Positions 1-8,529 of a stretch of 64,000 nt of DNA are shown piece after piece. The position numbers and the translations under genes are program-made. The notes beneath the pieces are model-generated. The model worked only from the letters and a program-made list of their open reading frames with translations. It was not told the DNA's origin and made no database searches. Every line of letters starts with the position of its first letter. The stretch's first letter is position 1. Origin of the DNA: Umezawaea sp049997955 (GTDB taxonomy: Bacteria; Actinomycetota; Actinomycetes; Mycobacteriales; Pseudonocardiaceae); NCBI GenBank assembly GCA_049997955.1, contig JAEBDY010000001.1, positions 310,001-374,000 of the forward strand, read 5' to 3'.

Positions 1-164
1 TGGACGACCTGTTCACGACGTGGCTGTTCACCGCGGGCAAGCCCGCCACGGCACCCGGTGCGGCGGCCGTGTCCGCGTCAGCGGAGAAGGCTCCCGCGGC
101 GGAGCCGAAGTCGCGGCAGAAGATCGCGGAGACGCACGAGCTGCTCGCCCGCGGCGAGCGCTGA
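1..164 (+). CDS. M1 family metallopeptidase, C-terminal end (partial)
   Basis: Only the last 53 codons are in the window, read from base 3 to a TGA at 162-164. The segment DDLFTTWLFTAGKP matches the conserved tail of actinobacterial M1 zinc aminopeptidases (aminopeptidase N type), followed by an Ala/Lys-rich end. The HExxH zinc site would lie upstream of the window, so the assignment rests on this tail alone. The gene converges on the hydrolase at 205-1311, with a strong hairpin between them. Confidence 0.65.
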   Translation, partial: DDLFTTWLFTAGKPATAPGAAAVSASAEKAPAAEPKSRQKIAETHELLARGER

Positions 165-169
165 CGGGT

Positions 170-199
170 GCGGGCGCCCCTCGTCGGAGGGGCGCCCGC
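170..199. terminator. bidirectional intrinsic terminator
   Basis: An 11-bp perfect GC stem (170-180 with 189-199), extendable by two pairs inward, closes a short loop between two convergent genes. There is no long T tract, as is common in actinobacteria. Confidence 0.75.
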
Positions 200-204
200 G
201 TGCG

Positions 205-1311
205 TCAGCGCACGAACGCCACGTCGGGGTGGTCGGGCGACTCGTGCCGCAGCAGCGGCTGCGGCCGGTGCTTGAGCGCGCGGTCGAAGAACGCGGCGAG
301 GTACGCGCGCTGGGCGGCGACGGCGCGCACCGGGTCGACGGTGCCGATCCGCAGCCGCCGCACCGCGGGGTCGCCGTCGAGCTGCGGCAGGAACGCCTGC
401 ACGTCGGTGTAGCTGTAGTGCATCGACCCGGCCATCAGGAGGTCGCGCCGGAAACCGGTGCCGTTCTCCCAGAACGCGCCCCACGAGGGTGAGGTCAGGT
501 GGGTGCGGGGTTCGCCGTTCCGCGTGCCGCCCGGCGTGCCCATCAGCAGGAACGGCCGGTCGACGCCCTCGGTGGCCGCACGGGTGGGCTGCGTGCCGTC
601 GACGTCGTAGGCGAGCCACCCGTCGAGGTTCGCCCCCGCGTCGACCCGCCGGTCGGTGACCATCAGCTCGGCGGTCGTGTCACCGCCGTACGAGTGCCCG
701 AACATCCCGACCCGCGACAGGTCCGCGGAGGAGCCGAGCACCGACGGCAGCCGGTCCAGCACGAACCCCACGTCGGCCACCCTGGTCTTCAGCGCGGTGC
801 GCAGCCGGTCCTCGCCGGGGGGCTTCGCCACCTCCAGCCGCCCGCCGGGGAACTCCACGAACGGGGCTTCGTGCGTGTGGTCGACGGTCACCACCACGTA
901 CCCGCGGCTCGCCAGGTCCTCCGCGGCCGCGGTGCCCAGCGTGCGCAGCGAGCCGTAGCCGGGCGAGTAGAGGACGACCGGCCACCGGCCGTGCGGACGG
1001 GCGTCGACGCGGGCGTGCGTCCGCACGCTGCCCCAGTCGACCTGGCCCGCGGGCAGGCCCATCGCGGCGGCTCCCCCGTCGAAGGCCACCGCCGAGGCGG
1101 GGGGCAGGTACGGCGCGATCGGCTCGCCGCCCGCCCGCGCGGGGTACCAGGTGGTGATCATCAGCTCGCGGTCGCGCGCGGGGTCGACCAGGCGCACCTG
1201 GCGGGTGCCGAGGTCGTGCGGACCGGTGGGGTCGGGCAGGTCGAAGGCGGCCTGCTCAGGGGCCGCCACGAGGGTGGCGGCGGTGAGCAGGGCTGTCAGG
1301 GTCGTGGACAC
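205..1311 (-). CDS. secreted alpha/beta hydrolase, platelet-activating-factor acetylhydrolase-like
   Basis: A 368-aa protein starting at GTG 1311. The first ~22 residues form a hydrophobic, Ala-rich signal-like segment, so export or lipoprotein-free secretion is likely. The nucleophile elbow GHSYGG lies near residue 207 and an SPGYGS oxyanion-type segment near residue 118. The arrangement and length fit the PAF-acetylhydrolase-like (esterase/lipase) branch of alpha/beta hydrolases, which cleave short acyl esters. The gene lies 69 bp downstream of the isochorismate synthase on the same strand and may be its read-through partner. The natural substrate cannot be deduced. Confidence 0.75.
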   Translation of the reverse strand: MSTTLTALLTAATLVAAPEQAAFDLPDPTGPHDLGTRQVRLVDPARDRELMITTWYPARAGGEPIAPYLPPASAVAFDGGAAAMGLPAGQVDWGSVRTHARVDARPHGRWPVVLYSPGYGSLRTLGTAAAEDLASRGYVVVTVDHTHEAPFVEFPGGRLEVAKPPGEDRLRTALKTRVADVGFVLDRLPSVLGSSADLSRVGMFGHSYGGDTTAELMVTDRRVDAGANLDGWLAYDVDGTQPTRAATEGVDRPFLLMGTPGGTRNGEPRTHLTSPSWGAFWENGTGFRRDLLMAGSMHYSYTDVQAFLPQLDGDPAVRRLRIGTVDPVRAVAAQRAYLAAFFDRALKHRPQPLLRHESPDHPDVAFVR

Positions 1312-1380
1312 GCCCCGAGCCTGGCCGCGACGACCGGCCCGCCACCACCGACGATGGTGGCGACCCGCCCCCGACCTTCG

Positions 1381-2610
1381 TCAGCGGCCTTCGAGCGCGT
1401 CCCTCATCGGCCGCATCTTGGCGTGCGCCTCGCACACCTCGTTGTCCGGATCCGACTCCGCCACGAGCCCGCAGCCCGCGAACAGCCGGGCGGTGCGACC
1501 CTCCAGCTGGGCGCACCGCAGGGCGATGCCGAGTTCGCCGTCGCCGTTGCCGTCGATCCAGCCGACCGGACCGGCGTACCGGCCGCGGTCCATGCCCTCC
1601 AGCTCCTCGATGAGCGCGATGGCGTCCGCGCGGGGCGTGCCGCCGACCGCCGCCGTCGGGTGCAGCGCCGCGCCGAGCCGCAGCAGCGACGGCGAGCCGC
1701 TCAGCGTGCCGATCACGTCGGTGGACAGGTGCGACACGTTCGGCAGCCGCAGCACCGACGGTCCGTCCACGGACATGGTCGTGCAGAACGGCCTCAGCGT
1801 GTCCGTGAGCGACCGGATCGCGTAGTCGTGCTCCTCCAGGTTCTTCGGCGACGACAGCAGCGCCGCCTCCAGCTCCTCGTCGGACATGCCGTCGTGCGGC
1901 CACGTCGTGCCCGCGAGCACCCGCGAGTCGACCAGCGGCCCGGTGCGCCGCAGCAGCAGTTCCGGGGTGGCGCCGAGCAGGCCGTCCACGGCGTACACCC
2001 AGCACTCGGGGTACCGCCTGGCCAGGCCCTCCAGCACGAACCGGTGGTCGATCGGCACGTCCGCGACGGCCAGCAGGTCGTGCGCGAGCACCACCTTGTC
2101 CAGTTTGCCGTCGCGCATCCGCGCCACGGCCGCCGCGACGGCCCCCCGGTAGTCGGTGACGGACAGTTGCCCGTCGGCGTACCGGACCGTGGACGGTCGC
2201 CGGATCGGGGTCATGCCGGCCGGGTCGGCGTGACCGACCGTGGTGATCCAACTCTGCCCGTCGCGGCTTCCCAGCACCACCTCGGGCACCACGAGCACGG
2301 AGTGACCAGGCTCATCCGCGAACGCCATGCTCACGAAGGCGACCGGTCCCGAGCCGGGGCGGCCGACCTCGTCGTGGACGTCCAACGTGGACGTGAAGTC
2401 GCGCCACCAGCGGTCGGCGTCGGCGAACCGGTTGGGGCCCGACACCTCGAAACGCGCGGCCTCACCCCATCCGACCAGGCCTGATCCGCCACGGACCCAG
2501 GCGAGCGCGTGGTCGGGGTGCGGCAGCCTGTCGAGCAGGGCCTCACCCGTCGCGGGTCCGGTGTGGACGCGCAGGCGTTGTCGGGTTCGCGACGCGGGTG
2601 CGGTGGTCAC
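1381..2610 (-). CDS. menF: isochorismate synthase
   Basis: A 409-aa chorismate-binding enzyme that converts chorismate to isochorismate, the entry to menaquinone or catechol siderophores. The family landmarks are in order: a KVVLAHDLL segment, GATPELLL, AGTTWPHD, SSPKNLEEHDYA, HPTAAVGGTPR and the C-terminal GCGLVAESDPDNE. I place the start at GTG 2610 because a TACCCT -10 element lies six bases upstream on the minus strand (leaderless), instead of at the earlier in-frame ATG at 2709. No siderophore genes are nearby, while menG and menJ occur at 9.7-11.8 kb, so a menaquinone role is favoured; EntC-type siderophore supply is the alternative. Confidence 0.85.
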   Translation of the reverse strand: MTTAPASRTRQRLRVHTGPATGEALLDRLPHPDHALAWVRGGSGLVGWGEAARFEVSGPNRFADADRWWRDFTSTLDVHDEVGRPGSGPVAFVSMAFADEPGHSVLVVPEVVLGSRDGQSWITTVGHADPAGMTPIRRPSTVRYADGQLSVTDYRGAVAAAVARMRDGKLDKVVLAHDLLAVADVPIDHRFVLEGLARRYPECWVYAVDGLLGATPELLLRRTGPLVDSRVLAGTTWPHDGMSDEELEAALLSSPKNLEEHDYAIRSLTDTLRPFCTTMSVDGPSVLRLPNVSHLSTDVIGTLSGSPSLLRLGAALHPTAAVGGTPRADAIALIEELEGMDRGRYAGPVGWIDGNGDGELGIALRCAQLEGRTARLFAGCGLVAESDPDNEVCEAHAKMRPMRDALEGR

Positions 2611-2672
2611 GCTTCGAGGGTATGGACTCACGCCTGAGATTCCTCCTCCACCCGGCCCTAGACTCCTCAGCT

Positions 2673-3128
2673 GTGGTGGACGACGCAGTGCAGACCAGTC
2701 CGCGGTCACCCGTCGGTGTCCGTGCCCGGCGGGGCGTCGCCCGCGTGCTGCTGGTGGTCGGGGCGGTGGTGACCATGGTCGCGGTCCTGCTGATGGCCGC
2801 CGCCTGGCGCGACGACCAGGCCATCGAGGCCAATCCCGGGAACGCGACCGCCGAGGTGGTGTCCGTCGCGTTCAACCGCACCGTGATCAGGTTCGGGACC
2901 CCGGACGGCAAGGTGCAGAGCCCGTCGCAGGGCGTCCTGTACCCCGAGGGCCTGGAGGTCGGGCAGCTCGTGCGGATCGAGTACGACACGACCAACACCG
3001 AACTGGCCCGGATCTGGGGGCGGGACGCGTCGCTCGCGGTCCTGCCGATCTCGACGTTCCTGCTGGTCGTGTGGGCCGTGCTGCTGCCCGCGATGTGGTT
3101 CACCCGCCGAGGACTGCGCCGTTTGTGA
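2673..3128 (+). CDS. DUF3592-like two-TM membrane protein
   Basis: About 151 aa from GTG 2673 (GTG 2676 is equally possible). A TAGACT -10 element at 2659-2664 suggests a leaderless transcript, and the promoter region is shared back to back with the isochorismate synthase. It has a transmembrane helix at residues ~24-45, an extracytoplasmic domain (AEVVSVAFNRTVIRF ... LVRIEYDTTN) typical of DUF3592 proteins, and a second helix near the C-terminus. Function is unknown. An earlier ATG at 2622 would lengthen it by 17 residues. Confidence 0.7.
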   Translation: MVDDAVQTSPRSPVGVRARRGVARVLLVVGAVVTMVAVLLMAAAWRDDQAIEANPGNATAEVVSVAFNRTVIRFGTPDGKVQSPSQGVLYPEGLEVGQLVRIEYDTTNTELARIWGRDASLAVLPISTFLLVVWAVLLPAMWFTRRGLRRL

Positions 3129-3170
3129 CAGTTTCTTCCGAAATCGCCGTTCAGGTGTAACATCCTCCTC

Positions 3171-4115
3171 ATGGTGGATGACCTGGCGGCGCGCTTCGAG
3201 CACACGGTGGCGTCCGAGGCGCGGATCGAACCACGCGACTGGATGCCCGACGGCTACCGCAAGACGCTGATCCGGCAGATCGCCCAGCACGCGCACTCCG
3301 AGATCATCGGGATGCAGCCCGAGGGCAACTGGATCAGCCGCGCGCCCTCGTTGCGCCGCAAGGCGATCCTGCTCGCGAAGGTGCAGGACGAGGCGGGCCA
3401 CGGGCTGTACCTGTACGCCGCGACCGAGACGCTCGGCGCCGACCGGGGCGAGCTGACCGAGAAGCTGATCGACGGCAAGCAGAAGTACTCCTCGATCTTC
3501 AACTACCCGACGCTGACCTACGCGGACATGGGTGTGATCGGCTGGCTGGTCGACGGCGCGGCGATCTGCAACCAGGTGCCCCTGTGCCGCACCTCGTACG
3601 GCCCGTACGCGCGGGCCATGATCCGCATCTGCAAGGAGGAGTCCTTCCACCAGCGGCAGGGCTACGAACTGCTCATGACCATGATGAGCGGGACGCAGGC
3701 GCAGCGCGACATGGTGCAGGACTCGGTCAACCGCTGGTGGTGGCCGTCGCTGATGATGTTCGGACCGCCCGATTCGGAGAGCTCCAACACCGAGCAGTCG
3801 ATGGCGTGGCGGATCAAGCGCAACACCAACGACGAACTGCGGCAGAAGTACGTGGACATGTCGATGCCGCAGGCCGCGAAGCTCGGCGTGACGTTCCCGG
3901 ACCCCGAGCTGAAGTGGAACGCCGAACGCGGCCACCACGACTTCGGCCAGCCGGACTGGGACGAGTTCTGGCAGGTCGTCGGCGGTCACGGGCCGTGCAA
4001 CAGCCAGCGCGTCGCCCACCGCCGCAAGGCGCACGAGGACGGCTCGTGGGTCCGCGAGGCCGCCGCAGCGCACGCCGCCCGCAAGTCGTCGCAGGCGCGG
4101 GAGGGTGTCGCATGA
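3171..4115 (+). CDS. paaA: 1,2-phenylacetyl-CoA epoxidase, catalytic subunit A
   Basis: A 314-aa diiron subunit of the phenylacetyl-CoA monooxygenase, which epoxidises the ring of phenylacetyl-CoA with O2 and NADPH-derived electrons. The diiron ligand segments EAGH (residues 74-77) and EESFH (156-160) are visible. A TAACAT -10 element at 3157-3162 lies eight bases before ATG 3171, implying a leaderless mRNA and the promoter of the paaABCDE operon. The stop overlaps the paaB start by four bases. No phenylacetate-CoA ligase (paaK) or ring-opening genes are in the window. Confidence 0.95.
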   Translation: MVDDLAARFEHTVASEARIEPRDWMPDGYRKTLIRQIAQHAHSEIIGMQPEGNWISRAPSLRRKAILLAKVQDEAGHGLYLYAATETLGADRGELTEKLIDGKQKYSSIFNYPTLTYADMGVIGWLVDGAAICNQVPLCRTSYGPYARAMIRICKEESFHQRQGYELLMTMMSGTQAQRDMVQDSVNRWWWPSLMMFGPPDSESSNTEQSMAWRIKRNTNDELRQKYVDMSMPQAAKLGVTFPDPELKWNAERGHHDFGQPDWDEFWQVVGGHGPCNSQRVAHRRKAHEDGSWVREAAAAHAARKSSQAREGVA

Positions 4116-4396
4116 GCACGTCGTGGCCGCTGTGGGAGGTCTTCGTGCGCGGCAAGCGCGGGCTGAACCACGTGCACGTCGGGTCGCTGCACGCGCCGGA
4201 CGCCGAGATGGCCGTCCGCAACGCGCGGGACGTCTACACGCGCCGCAACGAGGGCGTGTCGATCTGGGTCGTGCCCGCCGAGGCGATCACCGCGTCGTCG
4301 CCGGACGAGAAGGACCCGTTCTTCGAGCCCAGCGGCGACAAGGTGTACCGGCACCCGACGTTCTACGCCATTCCCGAGGACGTGCCGCACCTATGA
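4112..4396 (+). CDS. paaB: 1,2-phenylacetyl-CoA epoxidase subunit B
   Basis: A 94-aa subunit that bridges PaaAC heterodimers in the epoxidase complex. The sequence opens WPLWEVFVRGKRGLNHVHVGSLHAPD, characteristic of PaaB, and ends in a YRHPTFY segment. It starts within the paaA stop codon (ATGA overlap), so translation is coupled. Length is normal for the family. Confidence 0.93.
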   Translation: MSTSWPLWEVFVRGKRGLNHVHVGSLHAPDAEMAVRNARDVYTRRNEGVSIWVVPAEAITASSPDEKDPFFEPSGDKVYRHPTFYAIPEDVPHL

Positions 4397-4430
4397 GCCG
4401 CGCTGACGTGCTCGTCGCCGGGGAGGCGCC

Positions 4431-5321
4431 ATGAGCTCCGACAACCCGTACGAGGCCCTGGTCGACCAGGAGGACGCGCACTGGGCCTTCGGCACGGGCT
4501 TCCACACGGCGCTGGAGGGCGTCGACCGCGAGGTCCCGTCCACCGCGGACCCGGCCGACCTGGTCGCCTACTGCCTGATGCTCGGCGACGACTCCCTCGT
4601 CCTGTCCCAGCGCTTGGCCGCGTGGTGCTCGCACGCGCCGGAGCTGGAGGAGGACATCGCGCTGGCCAACATCGCGCTCGACCTGCTCGGCCAGGCCCGC
4701 CTGCTGCTCACCCGAGCGGGCGAGGTGGAGGGCGCGGGCCGCGACGAGGACGCGCTGGCGTACCTGCGCGACGAGCGCGAGTTCCGCAACGTGCACCTGG
4801 CCGAGATCGACTGCGGTCCCGGCCCCGGCGGCGACTTCGCCACCACCATCGTGCGGCTGCTGGTGTTCTCGTCGTGGAAGGTCGCCCAGTTCTCCCGCCT
4901 GCGCGGCAGTGCGGACCCGGTGCTGGCGGCCGTCGCCGCCAAGGGCCTGAAGGAGCTGGCCTACCACCGCGACCACGCCGCCCAGTGGGCCGTGCGGCTC
5001 GGCGACGGCACCGAGGAGTCGCACCGCCGCATGGTCGCGGCGGTCGACCGCGTGTGGCCGTTCGTGGACGAGCTGTTCCACGCCAACGCCGTCGAGACCC
5101 GGCTGGTCGGTATCGCCGTCGACCCGAGCGAGCTGCGGTCCGAAGTGGACGGTGTACTGGACGCGGTGTTCGAGGCGGCGGGCCTGACCCGCCCCGCCCC
5201 GATCCCGACGGCGTTCGTCGCCGGGCAGGCGGGCCGCGACGGCGTGCACACCGAGGTCATGGGCTACCTCGTCGCCGAGATGCAGCACCTGCACCGGTCG
5301 CTGCCGGGAGCGGTGTGGTGA
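4431..5321 (+). CDS. paaC: 1,2-phenylacetyl-CoA epoxidase structural subunit C
   Basis: A 296-aa ferritin-like partner of PaaA that has lost full diiron chemistry in this family. Recognisable segments include SQRLAAWCSHAPELEEDIALANIALDLLGQ (read as two adjacent blocks) and the EMQHLHRSLPG tail. It begins 34 bp after paaB, behind a GGGGAGG ribosome-binding site at about 4420-4427. A 13-codon open frame overlapping the gap (from ATG 4393) is unlikely to be a gene. The stop overlaps paaD. Confidence 0.92.
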   Translation: MSSDNPYEALVDQEDAHWAFGTGFHTALEGVDREVPSTADPADLVAYCLMLGDDSLVLSQRLAAWCSHAPELEEDIALANIALDLLGQARLLLTRAGEVEGAGRDEDALAYLRDEREFRNVHLAEIDCGPGPGGDFATTIVRLLVFSSWKVAQFSRLRGSADPVLAAVAAKGLKELAYHRDHAAQWAVRLGDGTEESHRRMVAAVDRVWPFVDELFHANAVETRLVGIAVDPSELRSEVDGVLDAVFEAAGLTRPAPIPTAFVAGQAGRDGVHTEVMGYLVAEMQHLHRSLPGAVW

Positions 5322-5809
5322 CCACGGCCAGGCAGGTCGCCGAGCAGGTCCGCGACCCGGAGCTGCCGGTGCTGACGCTGGCCGACCTGGGGGTGCTGCG
5401 GGACGTGTCGGAGTCCGACGGCCGTGTGCTCGTCACCATCACCCCGACCTACTCGGGCTGTCCCGCGATCGACGAGATGGGCGCCGACCTGCGCCGCGCG
5501 CTGGCCGGGGCCGGGTACGCCGACGTCGAGGTGCGCACGTCGCTGCACCCGGCGTGGACCACGGACTGGATCAGCGAGGACGGCCGCCGCAAGCTCACCG
5601 AGTACGGCATCGCCCCGCCGAACCGCATCGGTCCCAGGGCCGCGGGCCCGATCCCGCTGAACCTGACCCCGCCGTCGCAGCGCGTGCCGTGCCCGCTCTG
5701 CGGGTCGCCGCGCACCACCGAGCTGTCCCGGTTCGGTTCCACGGCCTGCAAGGCGCTGCGGCGCTGCGAGGACTGCGCGGAACCCTTCGAGCACATCAAG
5801 GAGATCTAG
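5318..5809 (+). CDS. paaD: phenylacetate pathway Fe-S assembly protein D
   Basis: A 163-aa protein starting at GTG 5318 inside the paaC stop (GTGA overlap). The first ~95 residues form a MIP18/SufT-like (DUF59) domain with RDPELPVLTLADLG and YSGCPAIDEM; the end carries a zinc-ribbon CPLCGS...CEDC pattern, as in PaaD. The protein is needed for maturation of the epoxidase system, probably of the PaaE iron-sulfur centre. Operon position and length are typical. Confidence 0.92.
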   Translation: MTTARQVAEQVRDPELPVLTLADLGVLRDVSESDGRVLVTITPTYSGCPAIDEMGADLRRALAGAGYADVEVRTSLHPAWTTDWISEDGRRKLTEYGIAPPNRIGPRAAGPIPLNLTPPSQRVPCPLCGSPRTTELSRFGSTACKALRRCEDCAEPFEHIKEI

Positions 5810-6871
5810 GTGACGGCCTCCGCGCCCACCCGCCGCCGCTCGACGTTCCACGCGCTCACCGTGGCCGACGTCGACCGGCTGTGCGACGACGCCGTCGCCA
5901 TCACCTTCGAGGTCCCGGCCGAGCTGGAGGACGAGTTCGCGTTCACCGCGGGCCAGTACCTGACGATCAAGCAGGGCGACGAGCGCCGCTCGTACTCGAT
6001 CTGCGCGGCCGCGGGCGCCGCTCCCCGCATCGGCGTCCGCCGGGTGGAGGGCGGACTCTTCTCCAGCCACCTGGTCGACGGGCTGCGCGCGGGCGACGTC
6101 CTGGAGGTCCTGCCGCCGCAGGGCACCTTCACCCCGGACGGCGGCGCGCACCACGCCTTCGTCGTGGCGGGCTCGGGCATCACCCCGGCCCTGTCGATCG
6201 CCGCCACGGTCCTGGCGGCGGGCGCCCGCGTGACGCTCCTGTACGGCAACCGCCGCACCGACACCGTCATGTTCGCCGAGGAACTGGCCGACCTGAAGGA
6301 CCGCTACCAGGCCAGGCTGCAACTCGTCCACGTGCTGTCCCGCGAACCACGGGACGTGGAGCTGTTCACCGGCAGGCTCGACGCGGACAAGCTGCGCGCC
6401 CTCTTCGCCACCCTCGTCCCGGCGGCGGACGTCGACCAGTGGTGGCTCTGCGGCCCGTACGCCATGGTCCAGGACGCCCGCGCGGTGCTGGCCGAACGCG
6501 GCGTGGACCAGGACCAGGTCCACCACGAGCTGTTCTACGTGGACGAGCCCCCGCCCGCCCCGCGCCGGGCCGAGGACACCGCCGTCCTCGCGTCGGCGGC
6601 CGAGGTCACCGTGGTCCTGGACGGCCGCGAGACCACCGTCCCGGTTCCCCCGGACCTGGCGATCCTCGACGCCGCCCAGCGCGTCCGCTCGGACCTCCCG
6701 TTCGCCTGCAAGGGCGGTGTCTGCGGAACCTGCCGCGCCCTGGTCGTGGACGGCGAGGTCGAGATGCGCCGCAACTACGCCCTGGAGCCGCGGGAAGTCG
6801 AGGCGGGATTCGTCCTCACCTGCCAGGCCGTACCGGTCACGACGAGGGTCACGGTCGATTTCGACGCCTGA
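5810..6871 (+). CDS. paaE: 1,2-phenylacetyl-CoA epoxidase reductase subunit E
   Basis: A 353-aa reductase from GTG 5810, directly abutting paaD. It has an N-terminal FAD-binding barrel (RRSYSICAAAG near residue 62), a NAD(P) domain (VVAGSGITPALS, LCGPYAMVQDAR) and a C-terminal plant-type [2Fe-2S] ferredoxin domain with C300, C305, C308 and C338. It passes electrons from NADPH to the PaaA diiron site and is the last gene of the paa operon. Confidence 0.93.
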   Translation: MTASAPTRRRSTFHALTVADVDRLCDDAVAITFEVPAELEDEFAFTAGQYLTIKQGDERRSYSICAAAGAAPRIGVRRVEGGLFSSHLVDGLRAGDVLEVLPPQGTFTPDGGAHHAFVVAGSGITPALSIAATVLAAGARVTLLYGNRRTDTVMFAEELADLKDRYQARLQLVHVLSREPRDVELFTGRLDADKLRALFATLVPAADVDQWWLCGPYAMVQDARAVLAERGVDQDQVHHELFYVDEPPPAPRRAEDTAVLASAAEVTVVLDGRETTVPVPPDLAILDAAQRVRSDLPFACKGGVCGTCRALVVDGEVEMRRNYALEPREVEAGFVLTCQAVPVTTRVTVDFDA

Positions 6872-6899
6872 CGAACGTCTCACGTGGCAGTATCGGGAG

Positions 6900-7532
6900 A
6901 TGGGCGTCATGGCGAGATCAGTGCTGGCCGGGCTGGCGATAGGCATCGCCGTGATGTTCGGCCTGTTCATGCTCATGCTGACGACCAGTACCTCCGACGG
7001 AGGAGTCGTCACCTCCGTGTTCGCCTCGCTGTTCGTCGCGATCCCGGTCGGCGGCGTCCCCGGCACCCTGCTCGGCCTGATGGTGGGCGCCATCCGCAAG
7101 TCGAACCAGCGGGCCACCCCCCTGCCCCCGCCGCAGTACCCGCGCCCGCTCTACGTGCCGACCACCCCGGCCGACCAGTGGTCCGGCGTGGTCGTCCGCT
7201 GCGAGGAGTCGGTGCGCAGGGTCAAGGCGGTGGTGGACACCGTCCCCGCGTCTCCCGCGAAGGACTGGATGTCCCGCATCGCCGGGCAGTTCGAGGCCGA
7301 GCTGGAGGACGTGCGGGGCATCGCCAGGCTTGCCAGGGCCATGGGCGCGGTGGACGAGGAGCACCCGGCGTCCCAACGCCTGTTCGCGGCGGCCAGGGAC
7401 TTCGCCACCTTCGAGACCGAGGTGGGCCGCGTGGCGCTGAAGATGTTCGACCGCCCGGAGCTGGACCGCGCCCGCACCGACCTGGAGTTCCTGGAGCAGC
7501 AGCTCCCGAGCCTCGGCGCGGACCCGCACTAG
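6900..7532 (+). CDS. hypothetical membrane protein with two N-terminal TM helices
   Basis: About 210 aa from ATG 6900, or 207 from ATG 6909; a GGGAG at 6895-6899 fits the second better. Two hydrophobic helices occupy residues ~7-30 and ~42-60. A proline-rich linker (LPPPQYPRPLYVP) leads to a ~130-residue soluble, mostly helical domain with a conserved-looking RCEESVRRVKAVVD segment. No family was recognised. It lies 28 bp after paaE and may be read from the same transcript. It converges on the phosphatase with only seven bases between the stops. Confidence 0.6.
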   Translation: MGVMARSVLAGLAIGIAVMFGLFMLMLTTSTSDGGVVTSVFASLFVAIPVGGVPGTLLGLMVGAIRKSNQRATPLPPPQYPRPLYVPTTPADQWSGVVVRCEESVRRVKAVVDTVPASPAKDWMSRIAGQFEAELEDVRGIARLARAMGAVDEEHPASQRLFAAARDFATFETEVGRVALKMFDRPELDRARTDLEFLEQQLPSLGADPH

Positions 7533-7539
7533 CGGCGCC

Positions 7540-8364
7540 TCACCGGGCCAGCGCCAGCGCCCCCTGCCACCAGTCCAGCACCTGCTCGGCCACCTCGGGC
7601 GCCGCGACCAGCAGCCCGTCCATCGGCAGCGGATCGCCCGCCCCGCGCCGGTCCAGCACGGCCGCCCCCGACTCCACGGCCAGCGCCACCGCCCCGGCCA
7701 CGTCCCACTCGTGGTAGCCGTGCAGCACGGCCGCGGCGGCGTGCCCCAGCGCCACCTGCGCCACGGCCAGCGCCTTCGACCCCAGCACCCGCACCCCGGT
7801 CCCGCCTGCGGCGGCTCGGGTGATGAACTCGCCCATCCCCGGCCAGGGTCCCGTCCGCGTCATCTCGGTGCACACGATCAGCCCGGAGGCCAGCGACCCC
7901 AACCGCACGGGCGCCCCGTTGGCCCGCATCCCCCGTCCGCGGGCGGCCGCGTAGATCTGCCCCCGGAACGGGTCGGCGACCACCCCGACCACCGGCCCCC
8001 ACCGGTCCACCAGCGCCAACGAGTACGCGCACCACGGCACCCCGGCGACGTAGTTGGCCGTCCCGTCGATCGGGTCCACGACCCACCGGAACTCCGCCTC
8101 GACCGGCACGTCCACGTTCTCGCAGAAGACGGGGATCGACGGGAACTCCGTCGTCAGCACCCGCCGCGTGTGCCGCTCCAGGGTGTGGTCGGTGTCGGTG
8201 ACCCAGTCGAACGGCGAGTCCTCCCCGTCCGGCCGCGCACCCCGTCCCGCTGTGGCCATGATCACGTCGGAGGCGTCGTTGGCGAGGCGTCCGGCGACCT
8301 CCAGCGCGATGGACACGAGCGCGGGATCGACGGGCTGGGCGGGCCTGGACGACAAGACGGTCAT
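7540..8364 (-). CDS. inositol monophosphatase family protein
   Basis: A 274-aa member of the Mg2+-dependent inositol monophosphatase/fructose-1,6-bisphosphatase superfamily. The metal-binding WVVDPIDGTANY motif and the second signature EWDVAGAVALAVESGA are present; FCEN replaces the usual GEE segment. Substrates of actinobacterial members include inositol-1-phosphate, histidinol phosphate and PAP, and the sequence does not decide among them. It is divergent from the mannosyltransferase at 8530. Confidence 0.85.
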   Translation of the reverse strand: MTVLSSRPAQPVDPALVSIALEVAGRLANDASDVIMATAGRGARPDGEDSPFDWVTDTDHTLERHTRRVLTTEFPSIPVFCENVDVPVEAEFRWVVDPIDGTANYVAGVPWCAYSLALVDRWGPVVGVVADPFRGQIYAAARGRGMRANGAPVRLGSLASGLIVCTEMTRTGPWPGMGEFITRAAAGGTGVRVLGSKALAVAQVALGHAAAAVLHGYHEWDVAGAVALAVESGAAVLDRRGAGDPLPMDGLLVAAPEVAEQVLDWWQGALALAR

Positions 8365-8529
8365 GCCGACCTAGTGTCGACCTCCCGGATGGCCGCCACA
8401 CGTCCACGAGGTGGCCTGCCGGGGATCACCTGGGCAACGCTGTCCACGCCGGGAGACGGCAGCGAGACGTTGGGCGGCCGTTCCGCACCGCGACACGCCC
8501 CCGTGGTGTTGACCCGCCACGGTGGCCCG

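Noticed and set aside
499..2484. Long plus-strand open frame opposite the hydrolase and isochorismate synthase
   Set aside because: Arg/Val/Gly-rich, no domain; a mirror frame caused by high third-position GC opposite two recognisable genes.
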